64,000 bases of DNA from Cytospora piceicola (GCA_023375675.1 JALQBC010000079.1:1-64000); one strand, 5' to 3'; counted from the stretch's first letter, positions 47,411 through 60,007 are shown. Notes: generated by a model not told the origin, from the sequence alone. Translations and numbers: made by a program.

Positions 47411-49045
47411 TCAGTCAAAATCCTGACACCTGTTACCAAACTTCAGAGTGGCTATGGTCTGCTCCTCCGAGGCTTTGAGGGGACTGAGCGCCAGCATTAG
47501 AATGATGCCCTGAGCCAGGACGGGCTTGAGCAGCTCCGTCAAGGGGTGTTGGCGGTACGGGACCGGCACCAGCTGCTGGTGCTTCTTCTTCTTGGTGTTC
47601 TGACCTCGGCTGTGGCTGTGACGGTGGTTGTGGACCAGCGCCGTGATGACTTGCTGAAACGTCGAGAGGCCCAGGTTGATCTGGACAGCCTCTGCCCGTG
47701 CCTGTCCATCATTCATGCCAGTCTCATCGGCGCGCTCGCTGCCTGCGAGGTCGACCAGCGTGAGGTAGCCGGGCCGGCCGCCGGGAGAAAACGAAGACGG
47801 AGAAGAAGAAGACGTGATGCCGTCGATGCGCATCGTGTAGATGGCTGACGATCGGGAGGACTGGCTGTTGGCCTTGGTGGCCCGTTGGGTCCGGCGTTGG
47901 TCCGCCACATCAAAGACTGTGCTCAGCTCTGCGGGGTTGGTGACCACGAACAGCTCTCCTCCGGAGGGGAAGACGTCTTCCCCTTGTTTTCGGGGCGCAC
48001 GTCGGAGGCCAGCCAGCTTCTGCTGACACCTCTCGTCTTTCCTGGTATTAGCAGGGGCGGCGAGGAGGTCTTGCACGTCCTTGATGTAAAGCTCAACGCA
48101 GGACACTGTGACCGTAACTGTATTAGCTCTGCTGGCACTGCCGTCGGCCTCGTCGTCGCCAAGTTGCTGCCAAATTGCCGTAGCAATACGGCTACGGAGC
48201 TCCTTGATCGCATACGTTTTGCCAGATCCGGTTTGGCCATAAGCTACAATTGCGCAGCGAGGCCGCACCCCATCAAGGACGCCCCGGACTGTTGGCTCGA
48301 GCTCGTCCCACATGTCGCTGTCCGAGGCAGAGGGAAAGAAGGAGTAGGCGTGTGCGAATGTGAGGAGGCTCTCGCGGAACGAGCCCTGAGCTGTCTTCTC
48401 CCGACGTACGATCCTCAGCTGGCCGTCGTCCGTCTTCTCTATGGGGAGCTGGGGTGCACCGGCCACGACCTCGCTCTGTGTTCTCGGGCGTATGCGGCAC
48501 ATGACTACTGCCGGACCTCGCTGGTTGAGGATCGTGGTCAGGAGGCGGAGGCGATGGCCACGCTCGCGTGCCAGGTCTTCCTCCAGGCTCTGAACCCTCA
48601 AGTCTTGTACAGCCAGCTTCTGGGTCAGCTCAAGGTTTCGCTGGTTCAGCGCCTGGATTTGGGTCTCGGCCTCTCTGGCTCTTGCAGAGTCATGCTGCTG
48701 CTGCTGCTGCTGCGGATCCTTGATGACGATGGTGTGATTCCGCTTCCGTTGGGACGCTGAATGTGAGGCTGCTGCTGGTGGCGTGGCCGAGGTAGACGCT
48801 GAAAGCGACGAGGCCTGGACTATGGACTGGGCAAGCTGGAATAATGCTCGGTTCTTGGTGGACTTCACTTTGGCCGCCGCCTCCGCCTTGTCACTTGGCC
48901 GGGCTTGGTTGCTAAACAGTGTTCGAGGTCAACGGTCAGCTGTGTGAAGTAGGCCAGGCAGGCCAGGCGAGCCCCTTTGTCGACGGACTCGTCTCTATAG
49001 AGGATGATTCGGTGGGACTTGGGCCGGAACTTACTTGTACTCCAT
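47411..49045 (-). CDS. Divergent kinesin with C-terminal motor domain
   Basis: This is a microtubule motor protein of about 503 residues. The start is inferred at ATG 49045. An 11-bp first exon (MEY plus two bases) ends at a perfect GTAAGT donor. The intron 48912-49034 joins it in frame to NNQARPSDKAEAAAKVKS. After a low-complexity N-terminus, a coiled coil (about residues 78-128, QIQALNQRNLELTQKLAVQD) precedes the motor, the layout of kinesin-14. P-loop AYGQTGSGKTY (about 227-237) and switch II LVDLAGSER (about 388-396) are canonical. Switch I reads NSQSSRSSAIY, with Ser in place of the invariant His of SSRSH. The usual YR-NSKLT-LL segment is YRQHPLTELLKPVLAQG. The C-terminus may have one more intron at GTAACA. 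It is an accessory, fast-evolving motor rather than a core kinesin. Confidence 0.88.
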
Positions 49046-50592
49046 TCCAGAGTTTGTCACCTCCGGGTTTATTTCCAGTCGAGTTTCTTTCCAGTCGATT
49101 CCAAGTGTCCAAGTCCTGGTCTCCGAGTCCGAACCAACCAGAGAGAAAGAGAGGAAGAGAGAGATAAGGGACGAGCTCAGAGTAAGACACGCTGGGAGAT
49201 GGATGACAACTTTGCGACAAAGCCCCCGAGTAACATGCATATTTCATGTATTCATCGAGAGCCTCGGAGTATGGAGAAGGTAGATAGATGCATGAATAGA
49301 TAGATATTACCCTGAGCCGGCACTAGCTGCCTGACGTGTCCTTTTGATACATCTCCCTTACTCTGGTTATCTATGTCAAACAAAGAAAGAAGGCCTCTCT
49401 CTCATCCCCCTCCTGCAGCCTCATACCTAAACAGCCTGATAATCAATGGGTTCCTGAGACTCTCACCTCTGGTTCACTTTTGTTGATCTTCACAACGTTG
49501 TTGCCTGAATGTTGCTTCTATCCCTTTTTCTTTTTTTTTCGACTCGGTTCTGGTTTTGATTCCTCAACCCGTTGGCCTCCCCAGGTATCAACTTGCTTCA
49601 AAGGAATCATTGGCCTCCCAAAGCCCCACCCTCACTCCTTGTAATCCTTCTCTTCCAAGTGGAATGACATGATCCAATGCGCATGCACATGTGCAAACCT
49701 GCAGACATGCCGGTGCGCCGGTGATGCTGCAGTCCTTCGGCAGGTTGCAGCTGGATGTAAACCGGACCAAGATCAAGACCAAGATCAAGTTTCGGGTAAT
49801 CAGAAGCATGTCTCGGCCCCTGGAACCGAGGGAGCATAGGATGTCGATCATATAGATGGATCTCGAAATCCATATCGAAATTATGCATGGCGGAGTTATA
49901 TCATTTCAAAGCATTGCTCCTTATTGTTGGCTGTAGTATGAGACTTACTGCTGATTAAAGACGACTGCCGTGTTGGTACTAAGGCAAACAACAGACGGAC
50001 AGACGCATGTAGACCACATAAATACGTACATATTCTGTACTCTATCCCCCTTCTCTCCAACCTCAAAGTGAAGTAACAAACTGCCCAACTACCGAATTGC
50101 CCAGGCATAAATCGGGTCTGTATAGCTGGCTGGCTGGTTGATCGCATGTATGTGCACATGCAGTGATAAACCAACCGGGAACAAGAAATAGTCAAAACGA
50201 ACTGTCTGCAAATACCAGCAGCAGCTCGCCCAGGTTGGCTCGGAAGCAAGCACATGGGTTACCTGTTTGTGAACTGCATGATGACCGCCGCTCGCAGGAG
50301 ACATGGGTTGCTATAGTAATTACTACACGTCTCTATGTACAAACGTGACCAATCTCTGTTGGATTGATGGCTTCCGAGGCTGATCCCACCTTCCTGCACT
50401 CTCCGAACTATCATGTATTAGCCGTTTGTTTATGACTGTGCTCCAAGGTTGCATTTGTGGCAAGAGGCTTGGAAACGACAAGACAACCTGCGGTCCCATT
50501 CACAGTCGCTCATCATCAGCAGCTGGCAGGAGGAGGAGGAGCAGGCTCGTGCCGCAGCTTTTCTCTCCAGTCCAGTCCAGTATCACAGCAAC
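49046..50592. promoter_or_regulatory. Divergent intergenic region, kinesin and His-rich gene
   Basis: 1.5 kb lie between divergent start codons. Pyrimidine-rich tracts near 50560-50590 precede the plus-strand gene. No further gene is recognised; the frames present are short and without family features. Confidence 0.5.
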
Positions 50593-52032
50593 ATGGTCCA
50601 CGACAACAGACCCGACCAAGTCGAAGGGATCCCTCTCGCTGACTTCACTCATGGCGGCCGGAGGAAGATACAGTGGCAGGGCTCAAGCGTGAGGGAGATG
50701 TACGCCCACATGGCAAGGCACCAGCTCGGCTATAAGGACCTCAGGTGGCTGTACCTCGGCGAGTTGCTGGTGCCCCTGGGGTGCAACTTCGAGGGCGAGT
50801 TTGCGCGGTTGGTCGTGCCCAAGGTCGTATCTGCCCTTGAGAGCAGGTGGCGACAACTCCTAAAGAGAGGCATCATCACGGTGCAGCACGACAGGGCCAT
50901 CTGGCCTGCCTGGACAAGGGGGTGGGCCCAGCCTGACTGGAACGGAGACATAACACCACCAAGCCAGGAGGTAAAACAGAGGTGGGAGGCCATCGTGGCC
51001 CGAGAGACGGCTGCAGCTGCAGCGGCAGCCTTTCTCGAGGCAGATGCCCGCGCGACAGATGCTACCGCTGGTGCTGGCGCTGCTTACCAGGCCTATCATC
51101 AACAGCAGATAGCTGGATGCAACAAGAATAAGGACTCGGATGACGACCATGACCACGACCATGGCCACGACCATGACCATGACCATCAACACCATCAGCA
51201 TCAACGTCAGCATCATATCCAGCATCCGCATCAGCACGGCCATCCCGATGGGTGGTGGCTCTATTCTCAGCATCAATATCAAGGCCATCAAGCCCAAGAC
51301 GAACCGGCCGAGGGAAGAGGAGGCACCACCGGCACCACCGGCACCACCCTAGTAGAAAAAGATCAACCTCGGGCTCCCTATCCCCAAACGAAAAATCCTG
51401 GAGATGAGACTGGCCATATCACTGCCGCCTCTCCGGTCATGGTGACATGTGGCAAAGAAGAAGATGTACAACGAGGAGGAGCAGAAGTAGACGACGCCGA
51501 TGGCAAGGACAAGGGCAGGGTCTGGGCATGGCTAGACGTCTTGGACGGTTCGGTTTCGACCTCAAGTACTCAACACCCCAGCAGAGCTCGATTGATAGCT
51601 CAGGAGAGCCAGAAATCACAGCAGCAGCAACAGCAACAGCCGGTAGTCCCGATGATAGTGAAGCCGCCGCCGCCGCCACCACCACTACCACCACTACTTC
51701 CTCCTCCCCCTCTTTCTGCTTCTCCGTCTTCAAACATCACGAACGCCCAAGCGCTGGCACGTATCAACTCGGTCATGGACAAGGTACTTGTGCTAAGCCA
51801 CCGCATCGCGGCAACAGGAGTGAGGGCCGTCTCGACAGCGCATATCGAAAAGGCGAGGTCCATCGAGCTTGAAGCAAGAAGGATTGAGGACGAGCTTCTG
51901 CTCACGCTTACGCTCAGTCACGATGGTGAACGGAAAGCCGAAGAGGGGCGTCGTCTTGTCGACATGTTGAGACTGGCACGGACAGTGCTGCTCGGCCCTC
52001 AAATCACAGCAAGTTTGGCGGGTATTGTTTGA
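50593..52032 (+). CDS. Uncharacterised His-rich and proline-rich protein
   Basis: The frame is 479 codons. I chose ATG 50593 (MVHDNRPDQVEGIPLADF) because the frame upstream of it has no earlier ATG and the context is AGCAACATGG. The N-terminal 130 residues look folded (SVREMYAHMARHQLGYKDLR, WLYLGELLVPLGCNFEGEF, VSALESRWRQLL). Residues about 184-220 are a His/Asp run encoded by GACCAT-type repeats, which could bind metal ions. A Gln-rich then poly-proline stretch lies at about 51600-51720. The C-terminal 100 residues are helical (NAQALARINSVMDKVLVLS, LARTVLLGPQITASLAG). No family is recognised. It is convergent with the membrane-protein gene, 146 bp away. Confidence 0.72.
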   Translation: MVHDNRPDQVEGIPLADFTHGGRRKIQWQGSSVREMYAHMARHQLGYKDLRWLYLGELLVPLGCNFEGEFARLVVPKVVSALESRWRQLLKRGIITVQHDRAIWPAWTRGWAQPDWNGDITPPSQEVKQRWEAIVARETAAAAAAAFLEADARATDATAGAGAAYQAYHQQQIAGCNKNKDSDDDHDHDHGHDHDHDHQHHQHQRQHHIQHPHQHGHPDGWWLYSQHQYQGHQAQDEPAEGRGGTTGTTGTTLVEKDQPRAPYPQTKNPGDETGHITAASPVMVTCGKEEDVQRGGAEVDDADGKDKGRVWAWLDVLDGSVSTSSTQHPSRARLIAQESQKSQQQQQQQPVVPMIVKPPPPPPPLPPLLPPPPLSASPSSNITNAQALARINSVMDKVLVLSHRIAATGVRAVSTAHIEKARSIELEARRIEDELLLTLTLSHDGERKAEEGRRLVDMLRLARTVLLGPQITASLAGIV

Positions 52033-52178
52033 CTGAACGGGCAGGACAGGCACCGTCGTATTCAGGAACTTATCTCCATGAGCAGTGAAGGGTAGGGAAA
52101 CAACCTTGTACTATTTTGACTTACTCGTCGAATTTATCATCCGGTGTGTCGGTCTGTATGTCTTTCTGTCTGTCAGTA

Positions 52179-53927
52179 TCACACTCTCGATACACACCTC
52201 TCCCTTAAGACCTCCATCGCGCTCCTGGCATTGTCCAATCTCGTCAGCAACAGGTTTTCACAGGCCGCGGTATCGCTGACGAACTGCTCATCCACCTTGA
52301 CCTTCTTGAACCGCTGCCACGCCGCCACGTACCACCCAATGTCGGGACTGTCCTCGTCAGCCCCTCCCAGCCACCTACAGCCCGAGTCCAGCGGCAGTCC
52401 TGCCCGGACGAGGGTGTCGTTTGTACGCACGAGGCAGGTCCACCAGTCCTCGACCTGCGCTTGCTCGTGCAGCACCGCATCGCGCCATACTGCCCACGCG
52501 GCGTCGGTTATGTCCGCCGTGGCTGGGTCGGGGTCGAATATGTCTTCCAGATCCAGGCCACCACCACCAACACCGGCGGCACCGCCCTTAGAGCTCCTCG
52601 CCTTATACTCGCTGGCGGGAGGAAAGTGTGAGAGCGCCTCGTCTATGGCGCTGTGCAGCCGGCCGATCCTCTGCCTCAAGATTCTCGGTATCTCGCGCTG
52701 TCTAGAGAGCGGCACCGGCCTGTGCTGAAGGGTGCTCGCTTCTCCCGCCATAGACAGGCCCGTAATATCGGAGCGGAGGATACCGAGCTGGAGGTACGGG
52801 CCGGAGAGGCCGTCCTGGAGGGCAGAGTCAACCTCCCGCTGGGATGCCAGAAATATTTGGTACTGGGCAACCTCGAGTGCGATCTGTTGGCGCGTGTCGT
52901 AGTCGAGGCTGTGGCCCGGGCTGTCCGGGTCGACGAGGAAAGGGATAACAAGCTTGGCAAGGCCGAGGGAGGCATCCAGCACGGCTATGTACCCGAACAG
53001 CCCGAGGGACAAGTCGGCCGTGCCTGGGAGAGGATGTGCCCCTGATGGTGCCGTTGCTGATGATGATGACGATGACGACGATGCTGACTTGGTAGTAGTT
53101 TTGTCGACAACCCACACGATCCACTGGATGAGGTTGGCGATCCATCGGGCTGGCGGGAAGTAGATCTGGAGGCACATCCAGGCGAACATGGTGATGGCAG
53201 CGACAAGACACAGCATGAGGACAGACTTGAGGATGTACTGGGCCCAGAGTGGAGTGTGCTGTCGAAAGAATTCCGCCCGTGGCAGACGGAAGCCATATGA
53301 TGGTGATGATGGTCGTGATGATGGTGGTGATGATGGCCTCTGGTTTTGAGCATGGTCACCACCGTCGTACTCTTTCTCGCCCTCGTTGTTCTCTTGGTCC
53401 TCCTCTTCATTCTCCTCGCCCTCTTTTCCAACGTCGTCGTCTTCCTCCTCTTCCTCTCTGTCATCACCAGCAGAATCATCGTGACCAATCGTCTGGTGTT
53501 CCTCATTCTCGCCTACTCGCTTGTGCCCGACCGCACTGAGCGCACCAGGAAGGAGTTGTCTCGGGTTGGCAAGCCTAGAAAGGTCAAGGCGGGCATGGGA
53601 CGAGGCCCTGTCTGCCCACGAGACCGACTTGGGGCGCTCCAGCCTTGACACTTCATGTTGAAGAGGGCCTGAGATGCTGCTTTCTGGATCTCGCAGGCAT
53701 GGGCGGCTACGAGGAGGAGCCGATCTTGGACGAGACGACAACGACGCAGCCGCTCTTTCTGGGGATCGTCCCGGGCTTTCCTCCTCGTCTCCACTACTAC
53801 CACCTCCACCACCACCCCTTTCCCTGTTGTCATTCGAGTGGAACTTGCCCTCGAGCCATCGAGCATGAGCCCTTGCGACCTGGCCCTGGGTGAATGCTGG
53901 CGTTTGGTTTTCCTCGGGGGTGGACAT
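52179..53927 (-). CDS. Uncharacterised acidic membrane protein
   Basis: The protein has 582 residues in one exon, starting MSTPEENQTPAFTQGQ. The first 210 residues are disordered, with Ser/Pro-rich stretches and a long acidic tract (about 157-190). A strong membrane segment YILKSVLMLCLVAAITMF follows (about 231-256). Less certain hydrophobic stretches lie at 262-275 (ANLIQWIVWVVD) and 308-332 (GLFGYIAVLDASLGLAKLVIPFLV). The C-terminal 250 residues are soluble-looking and helical, ending in CENLLLTRLDNARSAMEVL. No family is recognised. The layout (disordered acidic head, membrane anchor, helical tail) is compatible with an organelle or nuclear-envelope protein; that is inference. Confidence 0.75.
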   Translation of the reverse strand: MSTPEENQTPAFTQGQVARAHARWLEGKFHSNDNRERGGGGGGSSGDEEESPGRSPERAAASLSSRPRSAPPRSRPCLRDPESSISGPLQHEVSRLERPKSVSWADRASSHARLDLSRLANPRQLLPGALSAVGHKRVGENEEHQTIGHDDSAGDDREEEEEDDDVGKEGEENEEEDQENNEGEKEYDGGDHAQNQRPSSPPSSRPSSPSYGFRLPRAEFFRQHTPLWAQYILKSVLMLCLVAAITMFAWMCLQIYFPPARWIANLIQWIVWVVDKTTTKSASSSSSSSSATAPSGAHPLPGTADLSLGLFGYIAVLDASLGLAKLVIPFLVDPDSPGHSLDYDTRQQIALEVAQYQIFLASQREVDSALQDGLSGPYLQLGILRSDITGLSMAGEASTLQHRPVPLSRQREIPRILRQRIGRLHSAIDEALSHFPPASEYKARSSKGGAAGVGGGGLDLEDIFDPDPATADITDAAWAVWRDAVLHEQAQVEDWWTCLVRTNDTLVRAGLPLDSGCRWLGGADEDSPDIGWYVAAWQRFKKVKVDEQFVSDTAACENLLLTRLDNARSAMEVLRERCVSRV

Positions 53928-54431
53928 GCTTCTTGTCGTTGTTGCTGCCGTTTAGTCCCATCACCCTGCGGTCGTCTTGATATCTTGCCTTGTTGTTTGT
54001 CTCTGATGGTTAGTGGTGTTTGGATCTTTTGCAGTGTTAAAGACATTCCATGTCCATGTCCACGTCTGGTAATACATACATGCATTTCCATACAAAGCTG
54101 AAGCGTCAGGCGAAACATGTGCTCTTTTGTTTTGTGGTTATAAGGGGCTTCGTTTGTGTGCATCGGGATGCTTCGATATACTCGAGTTTACTAGGTGACG
54201 GGAATATATATATAGGATTAATATTTCCTACAGATATTATTCTTATAGATTAAGTATATACTTCGCATTATTAATTTCTAGTAAAGTAATAAAGTTTATA
54301 GTATCTAACAGATCTATTAAAATTAAAAAAAAAAGGTTACTAATATCTTTACTTATATAGCTATTATAATATTTTTATATAGCTAGTTACTTTAACTTAA
54401 TTTATATACTTACTTTAAATATTTACTTATA
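53928..54431. other. Transition from gene block to AT-rich block
   Basis: Composition drops abruptly at about 54180. The preceding 250 bp should include the promoter of the membrane-protein gene. No other feature is seen. Confidence 0.5.
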
Positions 54432-54667
54432 TAATAGCAACGGTACGGTATAGTAGTATATAATAAAGATAGATTCTCTCTTTCTCTCTCTATATAACCG
54501 AGTACTCTTATAAACTATATATAAACCTATAAACCTACTATAAACTTACTTTAAGTTTACTATATAATTACCGTACGTTTAACCGTCCGAATTACTAATA
54601 AATATATAGTAAATTCGTAAATACGTTTATAAGTAAGTTCGCTATAAACTTACCGGTAAGTATATAA
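54432..54667 (+). repeat. Left terminal inverted repeat
   Basis: This is the left arm of the inverted pair. It starts TAATAGCAACGGTACGG and ends near TACCGGTAAGTATATAA. Confidence 0.8.
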
Positions 54668-55383
54668 TAATTACCTTTAAAAGAAATAATCTTTATTTAT
54701 AAGGATATAGGTATTATAGTTATAATTAAATTAATAGTAAATTTATAATATAAAAGTAGTTATATTTATAAAATAAAGAAAAGAACTATTATTAATCTAC
54801 GAAAAGAATATTATATTTAAATAATAATAGCTTTTAAATTATAATATAACGAAATAACCGGTAAAAGCCTAAGTAAACTATAATAGTATATATAATAAAA
54901 AGAAATAAAAGCTTATAAAAATATAAAGTATAATTAAGAAAAAAGTATAGTTAACTGTAAAAAAGAAAAGTAAAAATAGTTTTTATCTTTAAATACTTAT
55001 TTTATAGTATTAGTAAACTTATATATATTACCGATACCGTTAAACAAATAAAAAAAGAAAGATAATAATAGTTTTTATTTTTAAATACTTATTATATAAC
55101 GTCGGTTTACTTATACGTACTATCGATATTATAAAAATAGCTATAAACTAATAAATATAAAATAACGAATATAAAAATAACTATAAAGTAATAATAAAAC
55201 GATAACTTAATCGAAATATATTTATAATAAACTTAGTAAAGTTTTAATTCTTTTTTAATTAAAAAAAAATAATAAACCGAATAGCGTTTTTATATCTTTA
55301 TTAAAAACGTTTTTAATTAACGTTATAATCTTATTAAATATTAAAGCTATAGTTTTAATTATACTATAAGCCTCGAAATAAAA

Positions 55384-56370
55384 ATTTATACTATATAAAT
55401 AACGTTTAAACGTTTCGATAAACGTATAACCGAGGTTATTAATATAAAAACGTTTTTATTCGAAGTAAATACTTATTTAATTAATATCGCTATTATTTTA
55501 AAACTTAGTTTTAATAAAACCGAAGTTTATTCGGTAGTAGAAGAAATACTTAAGTATAAAAATAACGTTAAAGTATTATATATATAACTTTTTATCGAGT
55601 TTTTAAATATAACAGATAAAGTTTATTATTTATATAACAGTATTATATAATATTATAATATTAGTATTAGTTATATTAAGTAACAAAATAATATAAAACT
55701 TTTAGCCGTTTATTTAAATATAAACGTTAGTTTTAAGCTTATAGCTCGTTTTAATAATATATATAGTAAACATAATAATATTAAACTTAGTAAACGCCTT
55801 AAGCTTATTATTCTTATATATATCGTCGATAACGGTAATAAAGTATATCGAACGTTTACGCTTTATAAAAAACGAATTTACTTTAAACTTATCCGATTTA
55901 TAAACTATAATAAACAAACTATCGTCGGTAATATAACGCTTTCTACCTATAAAAAAGCTTTTAATAAGGTTAAACCGGAAGCCGTATATTAGTTCTTCTT
56001 TAATATTATCCTTTATAAGAATAAAAGTAGTAAATAAGCTTTCTCGGCTCGATAACTATAAGTTCTATAATAAACGTCTAGGAGTTAGTTACGCTTTAAG
56101 CTTTTTAAAAGCGTTTATAATAAGCTTAACGTAAGTAATAATATCGGATATAAAGGTATAGTATTTCTTTTTTATCTTTTACTATTCTTTTATAATAGTA
56201 AGACCGGTATTTATAAGCTCGGTACTTAAAAACTATAAGCTTATAATAATATACTATATTGTAATTAAGTTTATTTTATTAATAACGAGATTATTTACGT
56301 TTTAAGCGAATTAGCTCTTTTTATTATAACGGATATATTTATTACGCCTACGAGATAAAGTAGACAGAAA
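55384..56370 (+). pseudogene. Relic reading frame inside the inverted-repeat element
   Basis: One plus frame stays coherent for about 330 codons if TAA/TAG are taken as mutated CAA/CAG. Fragments include TEVINIKTFLFEVNTYLINI, VEEILKYKNNVKVLYI, LKLIILIYIVDNGNKVYR and NEIIYVLSELALFIITDIF. It is probably the remains of the element's transposase or accessory protein. No family is recognised. Confidence 0.4.
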
Positions 56371-59300
56371 CGCGAAAAGACTGTAAGTAAATAGGTTTAA
56401 ACCTCTTCGAGCTAATATTATAAAAAAATAAAATATTCGGCCGCTAATATTTTATATAAGTTTTTTAATCTAGTATATATACCTAATAGTAAATATAAGG
56501 CGAGTTTAATATAATAGTTCTAAATTATATAAAATAGTAAGTAAACGATAACTTTAAAGTACGTTTTTAAATAGAATACTTTATATAATAGTTAAACTAA
56601 CGATATAGTATTTTAAAAGTAAGCTTTAACGAAAAAAAATAAAATAGAAAAAAGTAATAAATAGTATAAAAATAAAAGTTTAAGTTAATAGTCGGTCGGT
56701 AAATAAGTCTTTTTTATTATCGTTCGTTATTTAATATTAATATAAACGTATTTAACTCTTATTACCCGGTAACCTTTTATAAATATCGAATATTATTTCT
56801 TAGCTTTAACGTTAACGTTATCGGCCGATCTGCCGGTTATTTATTAAGTAGTTTTCCTTTTAGTTAAAGCTATAGTATTTAAGTAACTATTTCTCCGGGT
56901 TCCGGTTACCTTATAAGCGATTCTTTTTTTATTATTAATTAAATATATAGTTTTTATATCTTTCTTCGTTTTATTTCGAATTCTTAAATTATTTTATCGG
57001 TATTTAAAGTATTTTATAGTATTTATATATTAAAATAGCTAAAATAATCGGTTTATTTTATAAAATACTCGATATACAGCTATTTATAATTATACTTCTG
57101 TTTATATTTAGCTATAATATACTATAACTTATAATATCTAAAAGCTTTACTATACCTTTACGCTTTATTATTATTTACTTTTATAAGCTTTATAGCTAAT
57201 AAATCTTATTTATATAGGTTAAATTATAACGGCTTATTTAAAAACAGATAAATTATAGATAATATTAAGTAAATATTTATATATAAAGCTATTTTAAGCT
57301 TATATATTAGTTTACTTACTTTATATATAACTTAAAATAGTTTTATACGTTATTAAAAATACTTTTAAACTAAATTCTTAAATAGTATATAGCTATAATA
57401 AAGTTCGATAAAAACCTAGTTATTTAAAGTAAACTTATACTAATAATACTTTTTATTATATTATAGTTTTATAGCTATTTAAACTTCGGTAATTATAAAT
57501 TACGTTTCTTTTTAGAATATATCTTAAGCTAACGTCGGAATACTTTCTTTTAACTAGCTTATTCCGGTAAAATTAAATTTATATAAAAGCTAATTAGTAA
57601 AGTATTTCGTAGCTTTATTATAAGCGTTATTTAAGTTAAACTATAATATTAAAATAATATTGGTTTATTTAACTTTAAAATATATTATAACGAATATTTA
57701 AATAGCTAATTCTACTATTTTATTCTTACTTTTAAACTAGCCGTCGGTTTATAAATATTAAGTAGTTAAATAAACTAGCTTAATATTTAAACCGGACTAT
57801 AAGCTTTATTAAAAATCTAAAAAAAACTTAAAGTCTTTATTAAAGATAATACGTTATAAAATACCTTAGTTATATAAATATAATATATATAATAATATAT
57901 ATACTTAATTTATAGCTATATATATAGTATTACTAAAGATAACGATAGTTACTTTACTATACTTATTTATAATTAAAAGAAAAACGTCGAAGAAAAGTAC
58001 TTTAAAGATTATTTATAAAGTATTAACAGCTAAAACATTAAATAAAGCTGTTATAAAGTTTATAATAATAATATAGAATAAAATTAGTAATAAAAGAATA
58101 AGCTATATTTTACTTAATAGTTATTAATTTTTATTATAATTTATTATATAAACCGGATAATTCTTAATATATTCGAAAACTTTCTAACGGTAATTTTTAA
58201 TTATAAACCGGTTAATAAAGTTATATTAAACTTTATTTTTACCGAAATAATATTTAACGTTATAAGCTTTAGTAATAAGATCTATAGCTACTTTTACTAG
58301 GATATAAAAACGTCGTTTATTTAATAATTTTATAAAATATAAAAGTTTATTTATATTTAACTCGAATAGTATATTTATTTTTATTTAATTATTCTATAGT
58401 TATTAAATAATATTAGTTTAATTAACGTATTTTTAATATTTTATAATAATATAATCTTTAAACGTTTAATCGATAAAAATCTTAAATATACTATATAAGG
58501 CGATATCTTTTTATAATTTACCGAGTATACCTTTATCTTTTATAAGCAGCTAATTTATCGGTAGTTTAAAAATAGTATTTACTAATATATTAGTTACTTC
58601 CGGAATATAATAAACGTTTAAACTATATTAGCTTAAGTACTTTAATATAAAAATAAGCTTTATATTTATTTTAGTTTTATTTACTATATTAAAAAACATT
58701 TACTTAATAATACCGATAGTAGTAGTATAGTTTATAAAAATATATATAAGTTATTTACAGTTTAAACTAATAACCGTATAAAGTTTATAAACTAACTATA
58801 TTAAATAAGTAACTTTAAGTTTAGTTAACTAATATTTACGTTTAGCTATATTAATAGTTTTACTTAAATACTATAATAAGCGGATTTAAGTATAAAGTAT
58901 AAGTAACTTCCGGTTTTATTTAAAATTATTATTTAATTAAAAGACGATATTTAAAAATCTAACTTTTTTTAAAATATTTAACTAAATAAATAACAGCTTA
59001 TCTAGGTTTTAATAAAATAAAGCGTTTTTACCTATTAAAGCAGACTTAAGATTATTAAAAAAGTATACTTTTTTATAAGTAAGCTTAAAGAAGGTTCGAT
59101 AAATATAGTTTTTTTAAGCGTTACCTTTCGAAAGCTTTTTATCTTTTTATCTTTTAATAAGTATTTAAATCTTTTATCTTTATAACAGATCGATATATTT
59201 AATATACTTTAATACGAAATAATAAAAATAACCGGTAAAGCTAATAAACTTCTTAAGTTACTATAATATAGTAAAGAACTATAACTAAATAATAGTTTTT

Positions 59301-60007
59301 ATCCGGTTTAAAATATTATATATATTTAATCTATTAACTTTAAATTTAAATAACTTTATTAAAAGATATTTAATAAAAGATTTCTTAACTAATAAAGATA
59401 TATAACGTTTTATAAATAATATAAATAGCTATTTTAAATACTTTATATACTTTTTAATAGTATTAAAAAAAGTATTATCGATAAATATTATAGTAAAGTA
59501 CTTAAACGGTTAAAGTATATAGTTTATATATTATTAAATATATACCGGTAAGTTATAGAATCTTATAAATATAACTTTTAACCGTTTTTAACTATAGTAA
59601 CTAACTAAAGTAAACCGTTTATAATATAATAAGTATACTTAAAACTAATAGAAAAATAAGCTTATATCGATAATAATAAAAAAGGATTTATTATAGATAT
59701 TTTTAAAAACGTTTAACTAAAAGAGTAACAGATATATATTAAAAATAGTTATCTTATTAAAAGTATAAAGGTTTATAATTATATATCTTTTATACTTACT
59801 TTTTACTATCTTTTATATTATAAAAATAGGTAAGCCGAATAAAGTAAACTAAGTAACTTACTCGGTATAACCTTATTTATAAAAACCGTTTATTATATTA
59901 TTAATAATGTTCTAGTCTTTTTTATTAAAGTAGTATAGTTATTATAATATCTTTTAATTTTACTAGCGTTTAACTAAAAGAACTTATATCTACTTATCTT
60001 TAAATGT

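Noticed and set aside
47885..48760. 291-codon plus-strand frame opposite the kinesin
   Set aside because: Antisense shadow; the minus strand holds the P-loop and switch motifs.
55714..55917. 67-codon minus-strand frame as a gene
   Set aside because: Lies opposite a coherent plus-strand relic frame in RIP-mutated DNA; chance frame.
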